Of a stretch of DNA of 64,000 nucleotides, positions 16,214-24,597 are shown one piece after another. A program made the translations under genes and the position numbers. The notes below the pieces were generated by a model. The model ran no database searches. It saw only the letters and a list, made by a program, of their open reading frames with translations, and was not told where the DNA came from. The first letter of the stretch is position 1. Every line of letters begins with the position of its first letter. The stretch lies in contig NZ_JACYHA010000009.1 of assembly GCF_014837155.1 (NCBI RefSeq), positions 62,001 to 126,000 of the forward strand. The letters run 5' to 3'. This stretch comes from Litchfieldia stipae. Lineage in GTDB: Bacteria > Bacillota > Bacilli > Bacillales > Bacillaceae_L.

Positions 16214-17527
16214 CTACAACTTTAAAATAGGGGTTTCGTCCATAAAGAAGTCATTGAACTCTTCATAGGTTGTAAAACTAACATCTTCCCCGAAAACTGA
16301 TAGAATTTTGTCAAATGCAGTTGCTACACCATTTACATCATCATTTAATGCTGAAATAACCATTTGGTCGAATGCTGCACTAAATACCATGTCCCATCTT
16401 TCAATTTCTTGTCCGATGTATTCTTTCAATTGATTCCTTTGCTTTTCCATTTCCTTTAGTGCTGAATTTGCAATTACATCTATTCTTGACTCCAAATCAG
16501 CAAATTCATTTAATGATTTGTAGGTCTGCTTAAATTTATTTGCTAATTTATACACTTCAACACAAACCGTAGAAGCTAACAACGAACCAACAAAAGCCCC
16601 TACTACAGGAACCGGGATTAGAGCCTGACCAATTAATGCTCCTTGAATTCCACTAATCATTCCTACTCCCTTTTCGCCGATTTGTTCCATAAATTGCCCT
16701 GAATTGATTTCGCCATTTAGATAACTTACCAACGAATTTTTTACAAGAAGGGAAATGGTAATGGTTTGTGTTATTATATTGGAATTTCCAATAGCCTGTA
16801 ATGCTTTTGTTGAGCTATTACTAAACGTATTGGTAAGGGCGGTAGTCGTCAATCTTATTGCCCCACCTGAAACTGCAGTAACTGCGAAGGCTTCTCCCGT
16901 TTCCTTTATTGCTTCTTTCATTTCTTTTTCACCATTAGCAACCTTAACAAGGTTTTGTACTCCTATTAAAGCTAGGGGTATTGCCGAGGCTTCCAAGGAG
17001 CCTTTTGCTCCTTCTATAAATTCACTACCAATATTCTGAGCCCTTCTTAAATTTATCACTGTTTCAATGGAAGCACTTGCTTTTATATGGTCTCCGACAA
17101 TTTTCGACTTTTCATTTAAGCCATGACCATTTCCTTTATCAAATGCAACCGAAATATTACTGTCGTCGGATTTACTTCGATTGAATCTACTCCCCGTGAT
17201 GCGATAATTTTGCTTTATATTTGTTACTTCCTTAATATCCTTATCACTCAAAAAAGGATCTTTTTTTAGTCTATTATGTATAGTTTTTACTGGTACTATA
17301 TGATCAACATCGGAAGTGTGATTTGTATATTCTTTTCTTCCATACTTGTTTAATGCCGCTGATGTGTTACTGTGTAGAATTTTTCCTGTGTAATAATCAG
17401 TCTCAGTCTTTTTACCATCGAAAAATTCCTCCTTATACTTTCTTCTTTTAGTAATATCATCATACTTGGACCTATCAAACTCTTTAGTTACTCCCAAGTC
17501 CCCTTTATTACCATTTCCCTCACCCAT
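16214..17527 (-). CDS. HNH-like protein with glycine-rich hydrophobic C-terminal part
   Basis: The protein has 437 residues. An HNH-type nuclease motif lies near residues 70-120: SDVDHIVPVKTIHNRL, then VTNIKQNYRITGSRFNRSKSD, giving the DHI...N...N order expected. The C-terminal two thirds are hydrophobic and glycine-rich (GVGMISGIQGALIGQALIPV, PVVGAFVGSLLAS) like glycine-zipper membrane-active proteins, and end in an acidic tail. I know no family with this arrangement. A nuclease part coupled to a membrane-inserting part would fit a toxin or abortive-infection effector (inference). GGAG lies 9 bases before the ATG. Confidence 0.7.
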   Translation of the reverse strand: MGEGNGNKGDLGVTKEFDRSKYDDITKRRKYKEEFFDGKKTETDYYTGKILHSNTSAALNKYGRKEYTNHTSDVDHIVPVKTIHNRLKKDPFLSDKDIKEVTNIKQNYRITGSRFNRSKSDDSNISVAFDKGNGHGLNEKSKIVGDHIKASASIETVINLRRAQNIGSEFIEGAKGSLEASAIPLALIGVQNLVKVANGEKEMKEAIKETGEAFAVTAVSGGAIRLTTTALTNTFSNSSTKALQAIGNSNIITQTITISLLVKNSLVSYLNGEINSGQFMEQIGEKGVGMISGIQGALIGQALIPVPVVGAFVGSLLASTVCVEVYKLANKFKQTYKSLNEFADLESRIDVIANSALKEMEKQRNQLKEYIGQEIERWDMVFSAAFDQMVISALNDDVNGVATAFDKILSVFGEDVSFTTYEEFNDFFMDETPILKL

Positions 17528-17552
17528 GACATCTAGCTCCTTCTTCCGATTT

Positions 17553-18026
17553 TTAATCTTTATTCCTACGTAAATCCCTTATTTCATTTTCTACCAGTTC
17601 CAATTCACCTTTAAGCCTTGCTATTTCTTTTTTTAGACACATTGATTTTTCCAGTAACTCAAGCTCTTTTTTTATTTCCTCAGATTTTTTTTTGCCACTT
17701 GATATTTCTGTAGTGGCATTTAACATATTGGTTTGGAAATTTTTGTTCGCTATTGAATTAAAAAAATTACTTCCACCAAATATGCCGTTGTATAAACTAT
17801 CCATAGAGTCCATATTGGCAGCCATTTCTTCTGTGAAAGTCTTAGTACCTTTTTCCTCCAAAATAAACCTTTTTAAATCATCTTCGGAAATACGATACCC
17901 CACTCTGCCTCCAATGTTTTCAGCTTTTAACTTTTCATCCCTTATCCATCGCCTAACAGTTTCTTCGTTCATTGACAACACAGAGGCTACTTCTTTTACA
18001 CTGTATGATTTTAACAACACAATCAC
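17553..18026 (-). CDS. MerR/excisionase-type DNA-binding protein with coiled-coil tail
   Basis: This 157-residue protein opens with a helix-turn-helix of the excisionase/MerR type: YSVKEVASVLSMNEETVRRW, then IGGRVGYRISEDDLKRFI (residues about 7-55). The C-terminal half is a long charged coiled coil (KKSEEIKKELELLEKS, ARLKGELELVENEIRDLR), which suggests a dimer. It is the first gene of the ferredoxin/HNH operon and is its likely regulator. The start is GTG with a weak GAGAG site. Other GTG/TTG codons within 9 bases are possible. Confidence 0.8.
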   Translation of the reverse strand: MIVLLKSYSVKEVASVLSMNEETVRRWIRDEKLKAENIGGRVGYRISEDDLKRFILEEKGTKTFTEEMAANMDSMDSLYNGIFGGSNFFNSIANKNFQTNMLNATTEISSGKKKSEEIKKELELLEKSMCLKKEIARLKGELELVENEIRDLRRNKD

Positions 18027-18432
18027 TCTCGAATCATTCGCATTATTACAAATAATATATTAGCATTTTATGGTACTTGTCTCAACATAAATGTAGTAAC
18101 AAAATTAATAATAAATGAATGCTATTGTCTATGATCTGCCTATATAATAGTTTTTTCCTTAAAATAAAAGAAAGATCATTGAAAAACTATTAGATTGGAA
18201 AGAAAAGATTGAAACCCCTATTGAACAAGGAACTGGCGTATATATGTCACATAAAAAAGACTGGATCACAATTGGATCCAGCCTGATATAAGATGAATTT
18301 CGTGATTAAAAAATCACGATAAATAATGATTGAATACATATTAGCTCGTCCACTTCTCATAGATACCTTGCTGTTTGGAAATATAGAAGTGGAAACAGAG
18401 AAATATAACAGATGAGATAACCAAAAAGCGAT
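18027..18432. other. Intergenic region (406 bp) with terminator and dispersed repeat copy
   Basis: It holds the promoter region of the 17553-18026 gene at its left end. The centre has a copy of the dispersed intergenic repeat, and a terminator-like stem CTGGATC/GATCCAG (18261-18281) with a T run on the minus strand serves the DUF262 gene. A second perfect hairpin TCGTGATT/AATCACGA lies at 18300-18319. No ORF is supported. Confidence 0.6.
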
Positions 18433-20517
18433 TTATTCTTCCTCTCTATGCTTTTCAAAAGATTGTTTTATTAGGTACATCGCATCCTCAATGTCAGAAA
18501 TACCAGCAACACCAATCTCAACATCACCATTTCCCCATCTGCCTAAGTTCGTTACATCTTTACAAACACCTTTCGGGTCATGAATTTCATTGAATGACAT
18601 GTTTAGACTTAAACGCAGCCTGCTTTTTTGCGGAACGATGTCCACAAAGTTCGTTGTCGTTTTATAGGCAATATACAATTTCTTGAACTCTTCCCTCACT
18701 GAACTGTCAAGGTTGCATATTCTTTTTCTAAGTTGTTCAAACAAATCCAACATGGCTCCTGTTAATTCCGGAAAATCATCAATTGTATAAGTGACATTAT
18801 CATTGCCATCAGGCTTTGTCTTGTACTTTATAAGGGTGTCCTCTGGTAATTTTGGAAATTCCCAAACCAATACCGCCCGTTCAGCAAGCTCCTCTGCTCT
18901 ATTTTCAATTTCATTGGAATTCCATGTATCGAGTTTTCTCAAACTTTTATTTAGGCGTAATGGGCTGTCAGCGAATCCACCATCCATATCCCTTTTTTCC
19001 CTAAATGGCTTATCGCTTAGTTCTGAGTTGTACCGAGTCAAAGTCAAATTTCCTAATGTATGAAGATATGTCTTTTGTACTTCTTCCCAATTATCACCCA
19101 GATCTTTTCTCCACTCTGCAGACAAGTTTTTATTCTGAGGCATGATATGTTCAATTGTATAGCTTTCGATGTCTACAATTTCCTTTCTCTTGTAGTTTTC
19201 TAATTTTCTTAACAAATAATTACGATTCCTAAAGTTATATACATCTTTTATTGTGAGTTCCTTCATGAATTCCTCATCATTAGGAAATCTCTTATAGGAG
19301 TCCTTTAAAGCAAAAGCAGCTTGCACACTCTCCAAATAGTTATCTTTTTCGATTTCTTTGTTTAACGTGGCAAAGGTTTTGTTTAGGGAGTTTGTTGGTA
19401 CGCCACAGATTGCTCTACGAAAAACATAGGATTCAACTAATTTTAGAATTGAAATAAATTCATTTTTGGACACCCTTTGTTTATGGTAATCATCATAAAC
19501 TTCAAGAAGAAAAGGATAAGAAACATCGACCTTTAATACATTGATGTCTTTTAAGGTGTTATTAATTTCTTGATCCTTTTCCGTTTGGAAAGCCAAATTC
19601 ACAAAGTATTTGGAGTATTGGTAAACCTCTTTTAAAACATCATCAACTCCGGCATTTTGCCGCTCAAAATACTCCTTAAAATCTGAGTATACATCTCTTA
19701 TCTTTGGAATTCTCCCTGTCTTTACTGTTAGATAATCCCGCATGAACCTGTCAAATAATGAAGATTCGCTTAAATTACCAAAGCTCTTTTCCATCGGATA
19801 CCAATAATTTTTATAAAGTGCCTCTTGTTCTTTTGGTTCAAGTTTCATTAACACATAATTGCGGATTAAATCCGCTTGGGACAAGTCGAGACCTGTTGAA
19901 TTCAAACTTTCAAAAATCAGTTGGGGATTGTCATGATCACGATCCAGCGATATATCAACAACAATTAACTTTGATATACCTCGATAAAGAAGATTGAGAT
20001 CAACACCGCTGTTTATTATTTGATCCAAAAAGAAATTAAAATTCTCAACTACCCTTTGCGAATATTCATCTGGAAGCTCATTATTGTCTATCAAACTTAG
20101 CAAAGTCTCTTTATCCGTTTGAGTCAGAAGTAGTTTATAATACAATTCATCTTCCTCTTCATTATTCACCAAGTAGTAATTTGTTATTTTCTTACTCGTT
20201 ATATCAAACTTCTGATCACTTTCTTTTATTGCATTTCTTAGTGCAATCATCAACAGGGTTAACGTAGTCATACGTTGTTGACCGTCAATCACAAGTAATT
20301 GTGGCACAGCAGAAATTTGATATATCCCTTTTTCGATATAAACAATTGACCCAACAAAATGACCTTTTATATCTTCATCACTTGCTGCACGTAAGATGTC
20401 ATTCCAAAGTTGTTTACATTGCTCTATAGTCCAACTATATTTCCGTTGGTATATCGGGATAATAAATTGTTTTGTTCCTTGAAGAAATTTTAGTAAATTT
20501 GTTTCAGATGCTTTCAC
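18433..20517 (-). CDS. DUF262/DUF1524 protein, GmrSD-like type IV restriction enzyme
   Basis: The protein has 694 residues. The N-terminal DUF262 (ParB-like) domain has IPIYQRKYSWTIEQC and the VIDGQQRMTTLTLL motif typical of the nucleotide-dependent GmrS half. The C-terminal DUF1524 HNH nuclease has IEHIMPQNKNLSAEW and YLHTLGNLTLTRYN. A third domain at residues about 580-690 resembles DUF5655. Such single-chain proteins cut DNA carrying modified bases, such as glucosylated hydroxymethylcytosine. The start is GTG with AAGGGTGA upstream. It is monocistronic, next to other DNA-modification-related genes. Confidence 0.88.
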   Translation of the reverse strand: MKASETNLLKFLQGTKQFIIPIYQRKYSWTIEQCKQLWNDILRAASDEDIKGHFVGSIVYIEKGIYQISAVPQLLVIDGQQRMTTLTLLMIALRNAIKESDQKFDITSKKITNYYLVNNEEEDELYYKLLLTQTDKETLLSLIDNNELPDEYSQRVVENFNFFLDQIINSGVDLNLLYRGISKLIVVDISLDRDHDNPQLIFESLNSTGLDLSQADLIRNYVLMKLEPKEQEALYKNYWYPMEKSFGNLSESSLFDRFMRDYLTVKTGRIPKIRDVYSDFKEYFERQNAGVDDVLKEVYQYSKYFVNLAFQTEKDQEINNTLKDINVLKVDVSYPFLLEVYDDYHKQRVSKNEFISILKLVESYVFRRAICGVPTNSLNKTFATLNKEIEKDNYLESVQAAFALKDSYKRFPNDEEFMKELTIKDVYNFRNRNYLLRKLENYKRKEIVDIESYTIEHIMPQNKNLSAEWRKDLGDNWEEVQKTYLHTLGNLTLTRYNSELSDKPFREKRDMDGGFADSPLRLNKSLRKLDTWNSNEIENRAEELAERAVLVWEFPKLPEDTLIKYKTKPDGNDNVTYTIDDFPELTGAMLDLFEQLRKRICNLDSSVREEFKKLYIAYKTTTNFVDIVPQKSRLRLSLNMSFNEIHDPKGVCKDVTNLGRWGNGDVEIGVAGISDIEDAMYLIKQSFEKHREEE

Positions 20518-20620
20518 TTTATATCACCCTTTATTTACCATAATTTTTGTCTATTATAACAGATGGATCAATTTGGTACTGACAGTTGTATTATGCGATA
20601 AAAAAAAACCGATACTTTAC

Positions 20621-21466
20621 TCAAGTATAAATGGGGCAAGATTTTATCAAATCTTCAGCCCATCTTACCACATCAGGATTAGAACTTATGTACATTTCTT
20701 GATCTCCTCTTCCAACTGGCTGTAGCTCTACAGTACCGTTAGAAAGTATTTTCCAGACATCCATTTTAGGATAGAATTGATCCCTTTCTTCCTGAAAGCA
20801 TGAAGGAAGTTCCCAAAGCGACTTATTTTTTGCTCCTTCTTTTGTAAGGATTAGTTGCTTGTCATAATTAAAACAACCCCATCCTGGCTTACTCTCACAT
20901 TTTGTGAATTTTGGAGTTGCTATGTAAATGGAATTGAACTTGTCGCCATATTCATGTTGATCCTTAAAATGAGGATGGTATTTCGCCCAAGAAGGTAATG
21001 TGTCATCTGCTGATATGTCTATTACTTTACCCACTTCTAAGAAACCAAAAATGGCGTGAATGTTAGGGGCTTGGGGGACATACCTCCAACGCTCCTTCGT
21101 CTTTTTTGCTTCTCGAAACCAACCAAAGTAGAGAAAAATATCACCCTCTCCAACCCCTTCATCCATTAGTCTTTTTTGCGATTTTCCACTTTGTCCGAAT
21201 AATCCTCGCCAGTTTTTGTCTCTACTTTCTTTCACATCACTTTTTAAATCTGGATCTAAATGAGCTTCTGAATAAAACTTAATTCCCATATCTTTCATTA
21301 CTGTCAAATAATTTTCATCTTGATTTAATCGAAGATCCTTATAAAATACATCTGAATCCGCTCTCGGAATTGGTAATGAAATAAACTTGTTATCAATAAT
21401 GGGACTTGGCTTTCCACCCGTTGTTTCATCAAATCCCTTTCTGCTTAATATTACCTTTCTTCCCAT
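20621..21466 (-). CDS. Nucleotide-modification-associated domain 3 (Nmad3) protein
   Basis: The N-terminus GRKVILSRKGFDETTGGKPS followed by NKFISLPIP is the typical opening of the Nmad3 family, which has been linked in silico to base modification or its recognition in phages and restriction loci. Other family-like features are GVGEGDIFLYFGWFR and the central HAIFGFLEVGKVI. I start at the ATG at 21466 because a GGAGG site lies 6 bases before it, inside the longer frame. Its biochemical activity is not established. It lies between a type IV-like restriction gene and an HsdR_N-type gene, which supports a role with modified DNA. Confidence 0.75.
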   Translation of the reverse strand: MGRKVILSRKGFDETTGGKPSPIIDNKFISLPIPRADSDVFYKDLRLNQDENYLTVMKDMGIKFYSEAHLDPDLKSDVKESRDKNWRGLFGQSGKSQKRLMDEGVGEGDIFLYFGWFREAKKTKERWRYVPQAPNIHAIFGFLEVGKVIDISADDTLPSWAKYHPHFKDQHEYGDKFNSIYIATPKFTKCESKPGWGCFNYDKQLILTKEGAKNKSLWELPSCFQEERDQFYPKMDVWKILSNGTVELQPVGRGDQEMYISSNPDVVRWAEDLIKSCPIYT

Positions 21467-21555
21467 CTCACTCCTCCTGCCTCTTTCCATAAGGGATAAA
21501 TTTGCTCTACTTACTCGTTATTATTACATCTCCCTTCGTTGCTTTCCTTTAGAGT

Positions 21556-22713
21556 TTAGAACTCTTTATTTTCTTTTCTTTTCTTTTCTGCTAATTTCAC
21601 ACGTACACTGGCATATTCTACTAATCTCTCAATAAATTCCGAACCATCCTTTATTGAAATCGAACCTTGTGCTGGTAATGAGCCCAGAAATATTTTCTCA
21701 TCCACAATTAGTTCAGGTGAAGATTGCTTTATATTTTCAATAACTTGACGATTTGTAAATCCATTACGCCGCCCATTATGGAAAATTTCATATGATTTTT
21801 GCTCCTCAGAGATTGAAATAAACTGATCAATATTTAATTGTAGAATGTTTGTAGAAAGTCCTGAATTATCAACAGCAACTATTAGATAAGTATTTCCATT
21901 TCGATTTCCATATACAGGGTCATTCACCATTACTGCTGTACCAAAAATTCCAATTCGATAGATTGAATGTTTTCCACCTAAATCTTTTACAATAAAACTT
22001 CGATAGTAACCTGGAAAACCTCCCCCACTGGCGTTTCCAAATGAAAATATCCCATTTGATAGATCTTCAATAATTTCTGTCCTATAATTGCTACTAATAT
22101 TTACTTCACCACATAAGATGAAATTTTGCAGTTCTGAAATAAAAGGGTGCATATCAGTAGGAGTACCCTCACCAATATATCCTTCATTGAGTAAAAACTT
22201 TACATAACGGTCATATGTAGCTAATTCATATGGTAATCGTCGTAACTCACGAAACTTCGTATATTCAACCTTTCCCTTTAGTAACTCCGAATATGTATAA
22301 AGTTCATTCGTTAAAGGGACAGTATTTCCATTCTTCAATTCGTATAATTGCATGTGTTGACCATTGGAAATCCCTATATATTTTGCTTTAAGAATTTCAT
22401 TGTATGATTTGACTTGCTCTAACGTATGATTGGTCAATTCAATATGGGTGGCTTTTATTTCTAAAACTATAAGGGCATGCTCATTACCATCCCTATCTTT
22501 ATGCCAAACTACTATATCAGCTCTTTTCTTTGATGTTGAATCAACTTTGCTAAGAGCAAATTCTGTACTAATCGTATCTCTAGGTATTTTCATATCTTCA
22601 ATTAATACTTCAATTATCTTTTGCCGTACCTCTTCCTCTGGTGTATACTGCAGCAAAATTTGACGGCATGGATCAAATATTAACTTCTTTCTACCGTTTT
22701 TATATATTTTCAT
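21556..22713 (-). CDS. Protein with type I restriction R N-terminal (HSDR_N-like) domain
   Basis: The protein has about 385 residues. The N-terminal 140 residues have the HSDR_N/PD-(D/E)xK layout: PEEEVRQKIIEVLIEDM, then KRADIVVW and HALIVLEIKAT, giving D...ExK, then NHTLEQVKSYNE. No helicase motifs follow, so it is not a full R subunit. The C-terminal part is unrecognised. The ATG at 22713 overlaps the stop of the upstream 116-residue gene by 14 bases and has AAGGGAAG before it, so the two are translationally coupled. Stand-alone proteins of this kind are often found in restriction and defence islands. Confidence 0.75.
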   Translation of the reverse strand: MKIYKNGRKKLIFDPCRQILLQYTPEEEVRQKIIEVLIEDMKIPRDTISTEFALSKVDSTSKKRADIVVWHKDRDGNEHALIVLEIKATHIELTNHTLEQVKSYNEILKAKYIGISNGQHMQLYELKNGNTVPLTNELYTYSELLKGKVEYTKFRELRRLPYELATYDRYVKFLLNEGYIGEGTPTDMHPFISELQNFILCGEVNISSNYRTEIIEDLSNGIFSFGNASGGGFPGYYRSFIVKDLGGKHSIYRIGIFGTAVMVNDPVYGNRNGNTYLIVAVDNSGLSTNILQLNIDQFISISEEQKSYEIFHNGRRNGFTNRQVIENIKQSSPELIVDEKIFLGSLPAQGSISIKDGSEFIERLVEYASVRVKLAEKKRKENKEF

Positions 22714-23050
22714 ATATTTCTTCCCTTTTATAGAATTTAATTGGATAACGATCAACCATTCCTACATCTATAAATTCAACATATCCCATTGCCAGAAAAC
22801 CTAACTCAGTTGTAATTGTTGTATGAAGCTGCCTCGATATGTCATAAAGAATCACATTATCTTCAAAATCAGCAGAATGTAAAACAAGGAAAGTGGTTAG
22901 CATAGGCTCTTCTTTTTCCATGCTCTCATTTACAATGGCATACACTCCATATGGATTATTTTTAAATAATGCCTTCAATTCATTTTTGGTTAAATGATTA
23001 TCAATAATTTCATATGTTTTCTTCCGTATTGTTATATCCGCAGGAAACAT
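22700..23050 (-). CDS. Hypothetical protein coupled to the HSDR_N-like gene
   Basis: This 116-residue protein is of unknown family. It looks like a small alpha/beta domain (KTYEIIDNHLTKNELKALF, NPYGVYAIVNE, TTELGFLAMGYVEFIDVG). A longer frame extends to 23167, but the ATG at 23050 has GAAGGGG 8 bases upstream. The extra sequence also looks like promoter DNA (TACAAT near 23070) shared with the divergent GIY-YIG gene. It overlaps the next gene by 14 bases. Confidence 0.6.
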   Translation of the reverse strand: MFPADITIRKKTYEIIDNHLTKNELKALFKNNPYGVYAIVNESMEKEEPMLTTFLVLHSADFEDNVILYDISRQLHTTITTELGFLAMGYVEFIDVGMVDRYPIKFYKREEIYENI

Positions 23051-23161
23051 TAAATCAACCCCTTCTAGGAATATTGTACCAAATCCAACAATTGAATTAT
23101 GAATATTGGTATAATTTTTGTAACAATAGATCTTCATATTTCCTAAATGGAGGAGAGCATA

Positions 23162-23671
23162 ATGCAAAAAAGAACTGTGAAACTAATCCAAATTGATTGG
23201 GAGGGTCCATTCATATTGAATGAGTTGAATCTCTTAACCGATGATTCTCATGACTATGGGATCTATCAAATCTACGGTAAACACTTAGTCTATGGGAAAG
23301 ATGTTTTATTATATATAGGAAAGGCTGACCAGCAAACAATTGGGAAGCGAGTGTCACAAGAAAATTGGTGGAATACAAACGATTCGAATCACCTTAAAAT
23401 ATATGCTGGACGATTGGCAGGAAAAGACACTCCTCATGAAGAGATTTGGTCGAAGGAAATTGACCTAGCTGAAAAACTTTTGATCAATGTACATAAACCA
23501 GCATACAACTCAAAAAGCCTCACTTCTATCCCAGATGCTGAGTTACAGGATATTCATATATTGAATTGGGGGGATTATCGGGACTTGCTTCCAGAGATTT
23601 CGGGGTTAAGATGGACCAGCAAATTAGACAACGATCATTATGAAATCTATGGCATCATCACGACCGAATAA
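23162..23671 (+). CDS. GIY-YIG family nuclease
   Basis: The protein has 169 residues. The GIY-YIG core is present: YGIYQIYG, VLLYIGKADQQTIGKRV, and later EIDLAEKLLINVHKPAYNSK with the catalytic-type glutamate and asparagine. Such nucleases cut DNA in restriction, repair and mobile elements. The ATG at 23162 is preceded by GGAGG at 8 bases. An ATG 15 bases earlier overlaps that ribosome site. It is divergent from the minus-strand HSDR_N-like operon, with only about 110 bp between starts, so regulation may be shared. Confidence 0.82.
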   Translation: MQKRTVKLIQIDWEGPFILNELNLLTDDSHDYGIYQIYGKHLVYGKDVLLYIGKADQQTIGKRVSQENWWNTNDSNHLKIYAGRLAGKDTPHEEIWSKEIDLAEKLLINVHKPAYNSKSLTSIPDAELQDIHILNWGDYRDLLPEISGLRWTSKLDNDHYEIYGIITTE

Positions 23672-23866
23672 CTACTCATTTGTAAAATCACTAAATTTTT
23701 TATATGTGAAAGTTGTTATTTATGCAAACATCAATCCTATGTATGTTCAATAACTCAGAAATAACAAAGAAACGAAAGAAAAACTCACAGTCATTTAAAG
23801 GACAAAAGAATATTTCAAAAACTATATTTTAATGATTAGAATATTACAGTTTTGTAGGAGGCTATT

Positions 23867-24532
23867 ATGGCTTTAAAATATAAATGTTTAATCTTGGACC
23901 ACGATGATACAGGAGTAAAAAGCACACCAGATATACACTATCCATCATTTGTAGAGGCTCTTAAAGACTTGCGACCAAATGATAAACCTATTACCCTTGA
24001 AGATTTCGTTAGATACTGTTTCAATCCAGGTTTTTCTTCTTTATGTAAAGACATTATTAAATTCACAGAGGAAGAACAAAATCATCAGCAAGTGGTATGG
24101 AAAAAATATACCGAATCAACTGTACCAGACTTCTATGAACTGTTTGTAGAGACTATTCAAGAATTTAAAAAACAAGGTGGAATTGTGACGGTGGTTTCTC
24201 ATTCTGAGAGGAACCGAATTAAAAGAGACTATTCTATTCATTGTGGATTTGAGCCAGACGCAATCTTTGGATGGGAACTTCCAGAACATCAGAGAAAACC
24301 ACATCCATATCCAATTAAGGAAATATTAAAACGATTTAATCTTAAAGTAACTGAAGCACTGATGTTGGATGACCTAAAACCCGGATTGGAGATGGCGAAA
24401 AGTTGTAATGTAGATTTTGCTGCTGCTGGATGGTCTCACAGTATTCCTGAAATCAAGGAACAAATGAAATCGAGATCAAAATATTACTTTGAAACAGTAG
24501 AACAATTTAATCAATTTATCTTGTGTAAATAA
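23867..24532 (+). CDS. HAD-superfamily hydrolase
   Basis: This 221-residue protein carries all four HAD motifs: motif I LDHDDT, motif II VVSHSE, motif III lysine in RKPHPYP, and motif IV MLDDLKPGLEMA. The cap region (residues about 20-95) is helical. It resembles phosphoglycolate-phosphatase-like phosphatases acting on a small phosphorylated metabolite. GTAGGAGG lies before the ATG. It is monocistronic and ends in a strong terminator that also faces the tns operon. Confidence 0.87.
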   Translation: MALKYKCLILDHDDTGVKSTPDIHYPSFVEALKDLRPNDKPITLEDFVRYCFNPGFSSLCKDIIKFTEEEQNHQQVVWKKYTESTVPDFYELFVETIQEFKKQGGIVTVVSHSERNRIKRDYSIHCGFEPDAIFGWELPEHQRKPHPYPIKEILKRFNLKVTEALMLDDLKPGLEMAKSCNVDFAAAGWSHSIPEIKEQMKSRSKYYFETVEQFNQFILCK

Positions 24533-24533
24533 C

Positions 24534-24564
24534 AAAACGCTGGGATTTTACTCCCAAGCGTTTT
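24534..24564. terminator. Bidirectional terminator between HAD gene and tns operon
   Basis: AAAACGCT plus GGGA pairs with TCCC plus AAGCGTTTT, giving A and T tails on both strands. It lies between the converging HAD and tnsD genes. Confidence 0.85.
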
Positions 24565-24597
24565 AAGTGCTAATTTATCTTATAAAAAACATGGCTT

